A stretch of 64,000 nt of DNA from Mesorhizobium comanense (GTDB lineage Bacteria; Pseudomonadota; Alphaproteobacteria; Rhizobiales; Rhizobiaceae), in the NCBI RefSeq assembly GCF_005503535.1, contig NZ_SCNN01000004.1, positions 186,001 through 250,000 on the forward strand. The letters are read 5' to 3'. Within the stretch, counting starts at the first letter, position 1, and every line of letters starts with the position of its first letter. The notes below the pieces were generated by a model. It was not told the origin of the DNA. It saw only the letters and a list, made by a program, of their open reading frames with translations, and searched no databases. The translations under genes were made by a program, and so were the position numbers. Below are positions 27,610 through 36,764 of this stretch, piece after piece.

Positions 27610-29694
27610 ATGACGGGCGAAGCGGCAAACACGGATATGCAGGAGTTCAGGCAGGGCGCGGCGATGGCCGCGGTGCGCGTCGTGCGACGCTTGCGCGAGG
27701 CCGGCGACTGGCAGCGCGAGATGGACGGCATACTGGAAGTGCTGTGCCGCGCCATCGAATGCCAGCGCGGCATCCTGTTCCGCTTGCGCGAACTTCCCGG
27801 CCAGGGCTTTGCTCAGTCTGTCGCCGCCTACTGGATCGATCCCGATTTCGGCGGAGAGCTGGCGTCGCCGACCGTCATCATGCAGTCGATCGTCAACTCC
27901 GATCCGCTGCTCGAGCGCGTTGCCGAAGACGAACGGCAGGGTAAGATCTTCGCCGGCCACACACGCGACCTCGAGGGCTTCCTGAGGGCCGATTTCGAGA
28001 AGCAGAGCATAAAGTCGTTCCTGTCGGTGTCGGTCTTCGCGCATGGCCATCTCTGGGGCACTCTGGCGGTCAATGACTGTGTCGACGAGCGCGAATGGAC
28101 CGACGAGGAAGAGGCGACGCTGCACATCATCGCGCTCGCCATCGGCGACGCCATCGAACGCTCGCCGTCCGACGCCCATGCCAGTGAAGTCATCCGCCGC
28201 ACCATGCTGCAGGCATCGCTCGACGCCATCATCGTCATCGACGAAACCGGCTCCATCATCGAGTTCAACCCGGCGGCCGAAAAGATGTTCGGCTTCCTGC
28301 GCAGCGACATTCTCGGCAAGGACCTGCTCGACACGGTCGTGCCCGAATACTACCGCAAGGGCTATACTTCGGGCGCCGAGTACATGTCCGGGCGCGGGGC
28401 GCCCATGGTCGGCCAGCGCCTGGAGACGGTGACGCAGAACGCCGCCGGCGAGGTCTTCCCGATCGAACTGACCGCGACCGAGATGCGCGTCGCCGACCGC
28501 CGCCTGATCTTCGGCTCCATCCGCGACCTGCGCGACAAGCTGCGCGCCGAGGAAGAGATCAACCGGCAACGCGAGAAACTGCATCAGAACGAGAAGATGG
28601 CGGCGATGGGCTCACTGCTGGCCGGCGTCTCGCATGAGCTCAACAATCCGCTGGCGGTCGTGGTTGCCCAGTCGACGCTGCTGCATGAATTCGCCTCCGA
28701 CCCGCAGACCAAGGTTCGTGCCGAAAAGGTGCGTGCCGCCGCCGAGCGCTGCGGCCGCATCGTCAAGAGCTTCCTCTCGATGGTGCGCCTCCATCCCGCC
28801 GCACAGGCCGAGACCGACCTGAACCAGGTGATCCGCGCCGCGCTCGAGGTGACCGCCTATGGCGCGCGCTCGAGCGGCATCGTCATCGACACCGATTTCG
28901 CGCCCGGTCCGCTCCTGGCCATGGCCGATGCCGATCACGTGACGCAGGTGGCGGCCAATTTCCTCATCAACAGCCAGCACGCGCTGGCCGGCATCCCCGG
29001 CGACCGGCAGATCAAGGTGCGGACGTTCCGCAGCGACCGTGGCAATCCCGGCTTTTCGGTCGAGGACAACGGTCCCGGCGTTCCCGAGGCGATCCGCAAC
29101 CGCATCTTTGAATCCTATTTCACCACCAAGCCGGTCGGCGTCGGCACCGGCATCGGCCTGTCGATCTCGAAATCGATCATCGAGCGGCACAATGGCAATG
29201 TCTGGTTCGAGGAAGTGCTGCCGAAGGGCGCGCGTTTCGTCGTCCAGCTGCCGGCGATTTCGGCGGGCGTAGCCGCCCCTGGCGAAGTCCAGCCCCGCTC
29301 AAGCGGCCTGCGCCATGCCTTGATCATCGATGACGAGCCCGACGTCGCCGGCTCGCTGTCGGACATTCTCGAATTGATGGGCATCAAGTCGCGGGTCGCA
29401 CCCGTGTGGGAATCGGGTTCCGCCACCTTGAGTGGCCACATGCCGCCCGACATCGTCTTTTCGGATCTGCGCATGCCCGGCATTTCAGGCATATCGATCT
29501 ATCGCGAACTGCTTGCGGAGAGGCCCGACCTGGCGCGGCGTTTCGTGCTCGTCACCGGCGACCTGATCGGCGCCAAGGCCGAGATCGAAGCCTTGCCGGC
29601 GCAGCAGCGGCCGCAGATCCTAGAGAAACCGTTCAGCACGCTGGACGTGCGCAGCGTGCTTTCGACGATCGCCGACCAGGCCGCGCCGAAGTAA
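27610..29694 (+). CDS. Hybrid sensor histidine kinase (GAF-PAS-HisKA-HATPase-REC)
   Basis: 694-residue cytoplasmic sensor with no membrane segments. A GAF-like domain occupies about residues 20-185. A PAS domain follows at about 195-310 (SLDAIIVIDETGSIIEFNPAAEKMFGF), then HisKA with H342 in GVSHELNNPLAVV. The ATPase domain shows ANFLINSQHAL, VEDNGPGVP and GTGIGLSIS. The C-terminal receiver has D619 in IVFSDLRMPG and Lys in ILEKPF. An intact receiver after the kinase core suggests phosphorelay or self-tuning. Adjacent to an intact OmpR-type regulator and a pseudo-receiver regulator, it probably forms a local signalling set. The signal is unknown. Confidence 0.92.
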   Translation: MTGEAANTDMQEFRQGAAMAAVRVVRRLREAGDWQREMDGILEVLCRAIECQRGILFRLRELPGQGFAQSVAAYWIDPDFGGELASPTVIMQSIVNSDPLLERVAEDERQGKIFAGHTRDLEGFLRADFEKQSIKSFLSVSVFAHGHLWGTLAVNDCVDEREWTDEEEATLHIIALAIGDAIERSPSDAHASEVIRRTMLQASLDAIIVIDETGSIIEFNPAAEKMFGFLRSDILGKDLLDTVVPEYYRKGYTSGAEYMSGRGAPMVGQRLETVTQNAAGEVFPIELTATEMRVADRRLIFGSIRDLRDKLRAEEEINRQREKLHQNEKMAAMGSLLAGVSHELNNPLAVVVAQSTLLHEFASDPQTKVRAEKVRAAAERCGRIVKSFLSMVRLHPAAQAETDLNQVIRAALEVTAYGARSSGIVIDTDFAPGPLLAMADADHVTQVAANFLINSQHALAGIPGDRQIKVRTFRSDRGNPGFSVEDNGPGVPEAIRNRIFESYFTTKPVGVGTGIGLSISKSIIERHNGNVWFEEVLPKGARFVVQLPAISAGVAAPGEVQPRSSGLRHALIIDDEPDVAGSLSDILELMGIKSRVAPVWESGSATLSGHMPPDIVFSDLRMPGISGISIYRELLAERPDLARRFVLVTGDLIGAKAEIEALPAQQRPQILEKPFSTLDVRSVLSTIADQAAPK

Positions 29695-29728
29695 AAAAAG
29701 GCTCCCGGCCGACAATGCGGCGGGAGCC
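29693..29728 (-). terminator. Intrinsic terminator for the small gene at 29807-30217
   Basis: GGCTCCCG (29700-29707) pairs with CGGGAGCC (29721-29728). On the minus strand the stem is followed by seven T residues (A-run 29693-29699). It directly abuts the stop of the histidine kinase gene. Confidence 0.85.
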
Positions 29729-29806
29729 GAAGGGAGCGCTGGAGGAAGCGCTCGGGGAGTTCAAGGCCCAATTCCCAACGGCAGCCGGGATCGTGCCTGG
29801 CGAAAG

Positions 29807-30217
29807 TCAGAAGATGTTCGGCGTGTTGGTCAGCGGCGCCGCGTTTGCGATCATGCGGATGGCCCGCGCCTTGTGGGTTCCTGACTGCTCGGCGATGGCG
29901 CGCAGGCAATCCACGCTCTCGGCGCCCCAGGCCTGCCCCTTGCAGGCGAAATCGATGGCCGGCATGGGCAGCCGCGCGGTCCTGGTGGTGGTCAGCGCAC
30001 CGTCGGCGATGTTGGCCGGCGGGTTGAGCGAGGCGAAGGCCGGGCCGACCGTCGGCGCGAACGCCATGCCGGCGAAGGCGCAAGCAGCCAACGCCATGAA
30101 CATTGCCATGGGGTGATCGCTGGCGCGCTGGCGGAGCGCCAGTTTCGGGCGGCGGTCAGCGCGCTCCGGAGCCTGAAGCCGACGCTCGCCGCGGGTGATC
30201 TGAACTTTCGCATGCAT
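29807..30217 (-). CDS. Small exported protein of unknown function
   Basis: 136 residues from ATG 30217, preceded by GGGGAAGG. A basic arginine-rich N-terminus is followed by a hydrophobic stretch (MAMFMALAACAFAGMAFAPTVGPAFAS, about residues 37-63) that resembles a late signal peptide. The mature tail contains two cysteines (DFACKGQ, VDCLRAI) spaced as for one disulfide. I do not recognise a family. ATG at 30109 would give a conventional short signal peptide, but the ribosome site favours 30217. Its own intrinsic terminator supports expression. Confidence 0.65.
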   Translation of the reverse strand: MHAKVQITRGERRLQAPERADRRPKLALRQRASDHPMAMFMALAACAFAGMAFAPTVGPAFASLNPPANIADGALTTTRTARLPMPAIDFACKGQAWGAESVDCLRAIAEQSGTHKARAIRMIANAAPLTNTPNIF

Positions 30218-30687
30218 TGCCTTCCCCTTCGTTGATTTTCTTTTTTCGATAAAACGAATTTAACCGCGCTTTGTAACAGCGCTACGGTGACGATTATCTG
30301 ACAATGTAACCGGATTGAAACATTGATTCGGGCAAAAACAGGCAAAATCGGGCAACCAACTTCCTGATTCTACGATTGGCATTACCGGTGGTGACGAATG
30401 CACGCCCCCGGCGGGTGGTCCGTGAACGAAAAGCGCTTTTTGCCCAAGCCGGAACTTCGCGGGCGGATCCCGTTTCCAGGCCCCGAGATCACCGCCGGGC
30501 GCGGCACGGAAACCCGGGCTAACACCCAGATTTTCCGGCGTTTTCAGAGCCCGCGGCGGTACGAAATTCAACTGGAATTGCCGCTGCCGTTTTCGTCACA
30601 GAAACGACGCCCTCCCACAAGCCATTGCATTTCAATGCAAAATATGATTATATTGAATGAGTATTCAATAAAAAGACGAGACGTTTT
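30218..30687. other. Intergenic regulatory region upstream of the Rieske gene
   Basis: 470 bp without a convincing gene. An open frame at 30398-30691 lacks family features. The right end is AT-rich and carries two dyads: TTGCATT-TC-AATGCAA (30625-30640) and the TTGAA-N6-TTCAA operator at 30653-30668, just ahead of the Rieske ATG at 30688. Confidence 0.6.
30653..30668. promoter_or_regulatory. TetR-type operator, site 1 (Rieske gene)
   Basis: TTGAA-TGAGTA-TTCAA. The dyad extends to TATTGAAT and ATTCAATA around four central bases, and ends 19 bp before the Rieske ATG. The same TTGAA-N6-TTCAA pattern occurs at 33650 and 41919 (last base G there) in front of the other units of this locus. Confidence 0.7.
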
Positions 30688-31890
30688 ATGAACCCGCACC
30701 TCCGTGACGTGGCAATCCCGAATGATTGGGACCGGCGGGGACTACCGGGCTGGAGTTACCATTCGGCCGCCCTTCTCGAGCTCGAGAAGGAGCATGTTTT
30801 CCGCAATCACTGGCAGATCGCCGGGCATGTCTGTGACATTCCCAACGCCGGCGATTATCTGACCATGGACGTCATCGGCGAGCGCGCCCTGATCGTGCGC
30901 GGCAAGGACGGCGTGGTGCGCGGCTTCAACAATATGTGCCGCCATCGCGGCAGCCGTGTCGTGGCCGACAGCCAGGGCAACTGCAAGAACGCGCTGGTAT
31001 GCCCGTTCCACGGCTGGGTTTACAATCTCGACGGCACGTTGCGGGGTGCTGCCCGCCCCCGCTCCTTCCCCGACCTCGACAAGACCGAATTCGGCCTGAT
31101 GCCGCTCGACCTCGAAGTCTGGATGGGCTTCATTTTCATCCGCTTCCGCAATGGCGGGCCACAGCCTTCCGTCGCCGAATTGCTGAAGCCGATCGAGCCG
31201 GAATTCGCGCATTACAATGCCGCAGACATGGTGCCGTCCTGGGGCATCTGGACCCAGAAGACGCCGGTCAACTGGAAGTCGGTGCGCGATGTCGACAATG
31301 AGGGCTACCACGTCGCCATGGCCCATCCCGCCCTGCAGGATCTCTACGGCGCCACCTATTTCGACGAGCCTTTCGTCAACGGCGTGTCGCGCTCCTTCGC
31401 CACCTACAATCCGCATGCCGGCCGCCGCTGGAGCGTCAAGAACTATGTCAAGATCGCGCCGGAGCCGGCGCATCTGCCGGACTATCTCAGGAAGGCCTGG
31501 GTCTATTACGGCATCTTTCCGAACGCGGTTCTCTCGGTGATGCCGGAATCGGTGCAGTTCTATCAGGAGTTTCCGCTGTCGACCGGCGAGACGCTGCTGC
31601 GCGGCGCCATCTACCGCTACCGCGACGAAAGCCGCGAACAGGCCGCCGCCCGCTACCTCTCCTTCCGCATCGACCGCGACACCATGTCGGAGGATGTGCA
31701 GCTCTCGGTCTGGTCGAACGAATCCATGCTGTCCGAAGCCTTCGAGGGTTTCTACCTCTCGGACCTCGAATATGGCGTGCGCACCCATCACGACCACCTG
31801 CGCCGGCAAATCCCGGTGCTCGGCCTGGAGACCGCGCCGGAGGAAAAAGACATGTGGAATCTGAACGACGCGCTGAGGTCGCGCTCGTAG
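30688..31890 (+). CDS. Rieske non-heme iron oxygenase, alpha subunit
   Basis: 400-residue oxygenase. The Rieske [2Fe-2S] ligands are C84, H86, C105 and H108 (CRHRG...CPFHGW). The mononuclear iron site is in NWKSVRDVDNEGYHVAMAHP, with H208 and H213 as ligands. Closest in style are the N-demethylating or hydroxylating enzymes for quaternary amines (GbcA, stachydrine and carnitine oxygenases). No reductase gene is adjacent, so electrons must come from elsewhere. It is the first gene of a 16-kb locus with amine transport, amine oxidase and folate-dependent genes, so oxidative N-demethylation is the likely role. The substrate is inferred only at class level. Confidence 0.88.
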   Translation: MNPHLRDVAIPNDWDRRGLPGWSYHSAALLELEKEHVFRNHWQIAGHVCDIPNAGDYLTMDVIGERALIVRGKDGVVRGFNNMCRHRGSRVVADSQGNCKNALVCPFHGWVYNLDGTLRGAARPRSFPDLDKTEFGLMPLDLEVWMGFIFIRFRNGGPQPSVAELLKPIEPEFAHYNAADMVPSWGIWTQKTPVNWKSVRDVDNEGYHVAMAHPALQDLYGATYFDEPFVNGVSRSFATYNPHAGRRWSVKNYVKIAPEPAHLPDYLRKAWVYYGIFPNAVLSVMPESVQFYQEFPLSTGETLLRGAIYRYRDESREQAAARYLSFRIDRDTMSEDVQLSVWSNESMLSEAFEGFYLSDLEYGVRTHHDHLRRQIPVLGLETAPEEKDMWNLNDALRSRS

Positions 31891-31894
31891 CGCC

Positions 31895-32142
31895 TCTTCC
31901 TTCTCCCCGTTTACGGGGAGAAGGTGCCCGAAGGGCGGATGAGGGGCGGCGCCAACGCTTCGCGATTGGCTTGCCCGCAACCTCGGAAGATGATCGTGCG
32001 ACTGAATTCCTGGAAGCCCGCGCCGCGCCAGGTTATCGCCTCAGGCGGATGACGCTCTCAAAACGCGGCCAATCGCCAACGCTGGCGCCGCCCCTCATCC
32101 GCTTGCCGGCACCTTCTCCCCGTGGAACGGGGAGAAGGAAGA
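31895..32142. repeat. Intergenic mosaic element with long inverted arms (type A)
   Basis: The left arm (31895-31970) and right arm (32068-32142) are near-perfect inverted copies of about 75 bp. Each contains the smaller palindrome CTCCCCGT..ACGGGGAG and the block GCGGATGAGGGGCGGCGCC. About 97 unique bases separate them. The layout matches rhizobial intergenic mosaic elements. It sits between a gene end and a convergent gene end, where it could fold as a transcript terminator. Confidence 0.85.
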
Positions 32143-32144
32143 AC

Positions 32145-33563
32145 TTACCCCCGCCACACGCCTTCCTTGCGCAAATCGTCCATCGTGCGCGAAATGCCTT
32201 CGCGCAGGATGCCGACCATGTCGTCGATCTGCTCGCGCGTGATGATGAGCGGTGGCGACATCACACACATGTTGATGAGCGGCCGCACCAGCAGGCCAAG
32301 CTCGTGGCAATGCGCATCGATGCGTTTGCCGACATCCTTGTCGAGCTGCAGCGGATCCTTGCTTTCGCGGTCGGCGACGCATTCCACGCAGCCCATCAGC
32401 CCGACGCCGCGCACCTCGCCGACCAGCGGCAGTTCTTCCAGCGTCTTCAGCTGCGCCTGGAAGTAAGGCGCGACCGCCTGGGTATGGGCGAGCACGCCTT
32501 CTTCCAGAAGATCGAGATTCTTCAACGCCACCGCGCAGCCGACCGGATGGCTGGTGTAGGTCAGCCCATGGCCGAACATGGCATCGGGATGATTCGAGCG
32601 GCGCAACTCTTCCAGCAAGCGTTCCGAGATGATCACGCCGCCGAGCGGGAAATAACCCGAGGTGACACCCTTGGCGAAGGTGATCATGTCCGGATCGATG
32701 CCGAACACATCGCCCGAGGCAAAGACATGGCCAAGCCGGCCGAAGCCGGTCACCACCTCGTCGGAGATGTAGAGGATATCATTGTCGCGGCAGATCTCGC
32801 GGATGCGCTTGAGATAACCGTCGGGCGGTATGACGACGCCGCCGGAGGCCTGAATGGGCTCCCCGACGAAGGCACCGATCCTGTCGGCGCCGACACGCGC
32901 GACCGTGTCGCGGAACTGATCCACCAGGAAATCGGTGAAGGCGGCGATGCTCATGCCCTTTGGCCGGCGGAACGGATCGGGCGAAGACAGTTTCACGACC
33001 AGTTCATCGGCGCCGTCCATCCAGTCGCGGTCGCGCGGACGGCCATTGAGCGAGGCCGACAGATAGGTCGAGCCGTGATAGGCGCCGCCACGGCTCAACA
33101 TCAGCTTCTTCTCGGGCCGGCCGCGCACATTGTTGTAGAACTGCATGAAGCGCAGCGCCGTTTCGACGGCCGAGGAACCGCCGGTCGTATAGAAGACATG
33201 GCTGAGATCGCCCGGCGCATGACCCGCGATCCGCTCGGCAAGCTCCGCCGACGGCGTGTTCATCGTGTACCAGGGCGTGTTGTAGGACAGCGCCATGGCC
33301 TGATCGTACATCACCCTGGCGAGTTCCTCGCGACGGTGGCCGACATTGACGCACCACATGCCGGCAGGCCCGTCGATCAGCCGCTTGCCGGTACTGTCGG
33401 TGATGTAGATGCCGTCGCCTTCGCCGATCAGCGCGCGCGCCTCGGCGCCGACGGAACCGGCATAGGGCCAGGGCTGGATGAGATGCCGCTTGGCCAGTTC
33501 GACGGCATCGTCGCCGCCGGGCATCGCCATTTCGGTCGCCTTCAGATCCCTCACCGCAGCCAT
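32145..33563 (-). CDS. Class-III PLP aminotransferase (omega-amino acid/polyamine type)
   Basis: 472 residues from ATG 33563, which has GTGGAGG five to six bases upstream. Upstream codons to 33665 overlap an operator and are probably untranslated. Fold-type-I features: TTGGSSAVETALRFMQFYNN, GAYHGSTYLSA, the PLP-binding Asp in ISDEVVTGFGR and the Schiff-base Lys in ITFAKGVTSGYFPLGG. It resembles putrescine/beta-alanine:pyruvate aminotransferases. It is divergent from the PotBCA-type transporter genes and shares the TetR operator. Probable role: remove the primary amine of the imported compound with pyruvate as acceptor. Confidence 0.88.
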   Translation of the reverse strand: MAAVRDLKATEMAMPGGDDAVELAKRHLIQPWPYAGSVGAEARALIGEGDGIYITDSTGKRLIDGPAGMWCVNVGHRREELARVMYDQAMALSYNTPWYTMNTPSAELAERIAGHAPGDLSHVFYTTGGSSAVETALRFMQFYNNVRGRPEKKLMLSRGGAYHGSTYLSASLNGRPRDRDWMDGADELVVKLSSPDPFRRPKGMSIAAFTDFLVDQFRDTVARVGADRIGAFVGEPIQASGGVVIPPDGYLKRIREICRDNDILYISDEVVTGFGRLGHVFASGDVFGIDPDMITFAKGVTSGYFPLGGVIISERLLEELRRSNHPDAMFGHGLTYTSHPVGCAVALKNLDLLEEGVLAHTQAVAPYFQAQLKTLEELPLVGEVRGVGLMGCVECVADRESKDPLQLDKDVGKRIDAHCHELGLLVRPLINMCVMSPPLIITREQIDDMVGILREGISRTMDDLRKEGVWRG

Positions 33564-33649
33564 CATCGCCTCCACTTCTCTCGTCGATTTTTTCCTGAAC
33601 ACCGAATTGAGCGTCAAACGCCGGAAATAGGCGTTTTCTTCACCTAATT

Positions 33650-33665
33650 TTGAATGTCCGTTCAA
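33650..33665. promoter_or_regulatory. TetR-type operator, site 2 (aminotransferase/transporter divergent region)
   Basis: TTGAA-TGTCCG-TTCAA, the same arms and spacing as sites 1 and 3. It lies in the 336-bp gap between the aminotransferase (start 33563) and the transporter genes (start 33900). Otherwise I see no gene in this gap. A 63-codon frame at 33712-33903 is doubtful. Confidence 0.7.
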
Positions 33666-33899
33666 TCAATATCTCAGAAATAGCGCTTGATTTCAATCCA
33701 CGGATGCGCGCATGATGAAAGAAAGCCGGCAAGCTAGGGGAGCGATCAGCAAAATGGTCACCGGTTTTGCGTTCGACCGCGCCCCGATCATGAAGTGGGA
33801 ACAAACAGCCGGCGCCAGCACAATGGGAAGCCGCATGGCGCAACCGTCGAGGCCAGCAACCGAGATCACGCCCGGAGCGCTGACGCCGGGAGCCTTGCA

Positions 33900-34817
33900 A
33901 TGACGGCGGCGGCGGAAGGGTCGGCCCCGTTACGCATGACGCGGGCCAGACGAAATGCCCTTCTGCAATCCGAGCCGGTACAGGGCTTTGCCCTGATCAG
34001 TCCCACCTTTCTCTATGCGCTTGTCCTGCTGGTCCTGCCGATCCTGGTGGTCATCGCCCATTCCTTCTGGACGCAGCACTACCTGACCATCGATCGCACC
34101 TTCACGCTGGAGAACTACCGCATCGCGCTGACCGAGCCGATCTACCGCGATCTGTTGTGGCGCTCGCTCTACATTTCACTGACGGTCAGCCTGTTTACGG
34201 TCATTCTGGCCTATCCCATCGCCTACTTCATTTCCTTCCATGGCGGCCGCCACAAGAGCCTGTGGCTGTTCCTCATCACCATCCCGTTCTGGACCAGCTA
34301 TCTCCTGCGCGTGATGTCGTGGAAGGTCATCCTCGGTTATAATGGCGTGCTCAATTCGGGCCTGATGGGCCTCGGCATCATCGATGAACCGTCGACGGCG
34401 CTGCTCTACAATTCGAGCGCCGTCATCATCACGCTCACCCATGCCTGGGCGGCCTTCGCCATCCTGCCGATTTTCGTGTCGCTGGAAAAAGTCGACCGCA
34501 CGCTGGTCGAGGCCGCCACCGATCTTGGCGATGGTCCGTTGCGGTCGTTCCTGCGCGTGACCTTGCCGCTGTCGGCGCCGGGCATCATTTCAGCGGCGCT
34601 GATCGTCATGATCCCGACGGTCGGCGACTATGTCACGCCCAAGCTCGTCGGCGGCAAGGATGGCGTGATGATCGCCAACGCCATCCAGGCGCAGTTCGGC
34701 AAGGCGGCCAACTGGCCGCTGGGTGCCGCCCTTTCCGTCACCACCATGCTCATCGTCTCCCTGATGGCCGGCGCCACGGTGCTGATCATCCGCACCCTGC
34801 AGAGGATGGCGCGATGA
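33900..34817 (+). CDS. Polyamine-type ABC transporter permease (PotB-like)
   Basis: 305-residue inner-membrane protein from ATG 33900 (ATG 33936 is possible). Six membrane segments start with GFALISPTFLYALVLLVLPILVVIAHSFW. The ATPase-docking loop is EAATDLGDGPLRSFLRVTLPLSAPGI. PotB family features such as WTSYLLRVMSWKVILG and the VPxxGDY-like IPTVGDYVTPKLVGG near the end are present. The gene overlaps the next permease by four bases. No binding-protein gene is in this unit. Two are encoded in the regulator's operon. Confidence 0.92.
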   Translation: MTAAAEGSAPLRMTRARRNALLQSEPVQGFALISPTFLYALVLLVLPILVVIAHSFWTQHYLTIDRTFTLENYRIALTEPIYRDLLWRSLYISLTVSLFTVILAYPIAYFISFHGGRHKSLWLFLITIPFWTSYLLRVMSWKVILGYNGVLNSGLMGLGIIDEPSTALLYNSSAVIITLTHAWAAFAILPIFVSLEKVDRTLVEAATDLGDGPLRSFLRVTLPLSAPGIISAALIVMIPTVGDYVTPKLVGGKDGVMIANAIQAQFGKAANWPLGAALSVTTMLIVSLMAGATVLIIRTLQRMAR

Positions 34818-35638
34818 GAGCGCGTTCCCGTTTCCTGCCGGGCGGCTGGCTGTCCGTCTACGCGTTCCTCTACATCGTCTTCCTCTATCTGCCCGTCATC
34901 TTCCTGCCGATCTTCTCGATCAACACGTCGCCGACGCCGAAATTCCCGCTCACCGGCTACACGCTGCAATGGTACGAGGACCTGCCGCACACGCCGGCGC
35001 TCCTCGACGCCGCCTGGAACAGCCTGATCGTCGGCATCTCGGCCTCCGTGCTTTCCACCGTGCTCGGCATCCTCGCCGCCCGTTCGATCACCCGCTACCG
35101 TTACCCTGGCCGCCGCGCCATCAACGGCCTGATCATGGCGCCGCTGGTGCTGCCCGAGGTGATCGTGGCCATCTCCATGCTGCTGGTCATGCTGCAGCTG
35201 GGACTGAGCCTGTCGCTGTTCACCGTCGTGCTCGGCCACGTGCTGGTCTGCATTCCTTATTCGATGACTGTGCTGACGTCGGGCTTCGAAGGTTTCGACC
35301 GCAGCCTTGAGGAAGCCTCCGCCGATCTCGGCGAAAGCGCCTTCGGCACCTTCCGGCGCGTGACGCTGCCGATGGTGGCGCCGGCGATCATCTCCAGCCT
35401 GCTCGTCTGCTTCACCATCTCGCTGGATGAGTTCATCATCGCTTTCTTCCTGACCGGAACCGAGGCGACACTGCCGATCTACATCTGGGGCCAGTTGCGT
35501 TTCGCATCGAAACTGCCGGGCGTTCTGGCGCTCGGCACGCTGCTTCTGGTCGCTTCTTTCCTTTTGATGACCGTCGCCGAAATCCTGCGCCGCCGCGCGG
35601 CCAGACGCACCCAGAACGAGGGAGGCCTCTATGCCTGA
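34814..35638 (+). CDS. Polyamine-type ABC transporter permease (PotC-like)
   Basis: 274 residues with six apparent membrane segments. The opening YAFLYIVFLYLPVIFLPIFSIN is characteristic of PotC, and the docking loop EEASADLGESAFGTFRRVTLPMVAPAI lies near residues 160-186. Its ATG overlaps the stop of the PotB-like gene (ATGA), and its 3' end overlaps the ATPase gene by 8 bp, so the three are strongly coupled. The tail (LRRRAARRTQNEGGLYA) is hydrophilic. Confidence 0.92.
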   Translation: MRARSRFLPGGWLSVYAFLYIVFLYLPVIFLPIFSINTSPTPKFPLTGYTLQWYEDLPHTPALLDAAWNSLIVGISASVLSTVLGILAARSITRYRYPGRRAINGLIMAPLVLPEVIVAISMLLVMLQLGLSLSLFTVVLGHVLVCIPYSMTVLTSGFEGFDRSLEEASADLGESAFGTFRRVTLPMVAPAIISSLLVCFTISLDEFIIAFFLTGTEATLPIYIWGQLRFASKLPGVLALGTLLLVASFLLMTVAEILRRRAARRTQNEGGLYA

Positions 35639-36764
35639 CCAGCCGCGGATCGAGCACCCCCGCGCGGAGCGGCCGCAATCCGAAAAGCCGATGATCGAGA
35701 TCCGCGACGTCACCCGCAGCTACGGTGCGTTCAAGGCGCTGGACGATGCCTCCTTGACCATAAGGGAAGGCGAATTCTTCTCGCTGCTCGGCCCCTCCGG
35801 CTGCGGCAAGACCACGCTTCTGCGCATGATTGCCGGCTTCGACAATCCGACCAGTGGCTCGATCGCGGTCGGCGGCCAGCCGATGGAGGGCATTCCGGCC
35901 AATCGCCGCCCGACCAACATGGTGTTCCAGAGCTATGCGATCTTCCCGCATCTCAATGTCGAGCAGAACGTCGCCTACGGGCTGAAGCGGCTGAAGCTGC
36001 AGGGCGCGGAGGAAAAGCGTCGCGTCGAGGAGGCGCTGGCGCAGGTCTCGCTCACCGGTCTCGGCAAGCGCCGGGCAACCGAACTCTCGGGCGGCCAGCG
36101 ACACCGCGTGGCGCTCGCCCGCGCCCTGGTGATGCGGCCCAAGGTGCTGCTGCTCGACGAACCGCTATCGGCTCTGGACAAGAAGCTGCGCGAGCAGATG
36201 CAGGTCGAGCTGCGCCGCTTGCAACAGGCGGTCGGCATCACCTTCGTTCTGGTCACGCACGACCAGTACGAGGCGCTCGCCATGTCCGACCGCATCGCCG
36301 TGATGTTCGGCGGCAGGATCGCGCAGGTCGCGTCGCCCAAGGAGATCTACCAGCGGCCGGTCAACCGGCAGGTCGCCGACTTCCTCGGCGGCATGAATTT
36401 CGTCAAGGCCGAGATCGTCGAGGAGAGCGGCGCCTCGCTGGTCGTCGACACGCTCGGCTTCGGCCGCGTCAGGACCGACAAGCCCAAGGCCTTCGTGCGC
36501 AATGGCGGCGGCGCGACGCTTGGTATCCGGCCCGAACGGCTGCGTGTCCTGTGGGACAATGCGACGGCGAAATTCGAGGTCGCCGGCAAGGTGGTCGAGC
36601 GCCACTATTTCGGCGAGATCACCCATCTGATCGTCGAAATTCCCGGCCTGGAGAAGCCGCTCTCGGTCACCGAGACCAATGATTTCGGCGCCGACGACAT
36701 TCCGGTCGGCACCCCGATCCGCCTCGCCTATGATCCGGAAGCCCTGGTGGCGATGGCAGACTGA
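35631..36764 (+). CDS. Polyamine-type ABC transporter ATP-binding protein (PotA-like)
   Basis: 377-residue ATPase with Walker A LGPSGCGKTT, VFQSYAIFPHLNV, signature LSGGQRHRVALARAL, Walker B VLLLDEPLSALDKKLRE and switch VTHDQYEALAMS. The TOBE domain (about residues 290-377) begins at LGIRPERLRVLW. The signature carries His where most relatives have Gln (GGQRHRV), a variation also seen in other PotA-like proteins. The final 37 bp overlap tail-to-tail with the amine-oxidase gene on the other strand. Confidence 0.92.
   Translation: MPDQPRIEHPRAERPQSEKPMIEIRDVTRSYGAFKALDDASLTIREGEFFSLLGPSGCGKTTLLRMIAGFDNPTSGSIAVGGQPMEGIPANRRPTNMVFQSYAIFPHLNVEQNVAYGLKRLKLQGAEEKRRVEEALAQVSLTGLGKRRATELSGGQRHRVALARALVMRPKVLLLDEPLSALDKKLREQMQVELRRLQQAVGITFVLVTHDQYEALAMSDRIAVMFGGRIAQVASPKEIYQRPVNRQVADFLGGMNFVKAEIVEESGASLVVDTLGFGRVRTDKPKAFVRNGGGATLGIRPERLRVLWDNATAKFEVAGKVVERHYFGEITHLIVEIPGLEKPLSVTETNDFGADDIPVGTPIRLAYDPEALVAMAD

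Noticed and set aside
30398..30691. 97-codon frame before the Rieske gene
   Set aside because: It runs through the operator and promoter region, lacks a ribosome site and has no domain.
31854..33647. 597-residue open frame on the plus strand
   Set aside because: It is antisense to the class-III aminotransferase and runs through the type A repeat. The composition is that of a shadow frame.
33712..33903. 63-codon frame ending in an ATGA overlap with the PotB-like gene
   Set aside because: The stop-start overlap is suggestive of a leader peptide, but the sequence is low-complexity and without a good ribosome site. It is kept only as a possibility.
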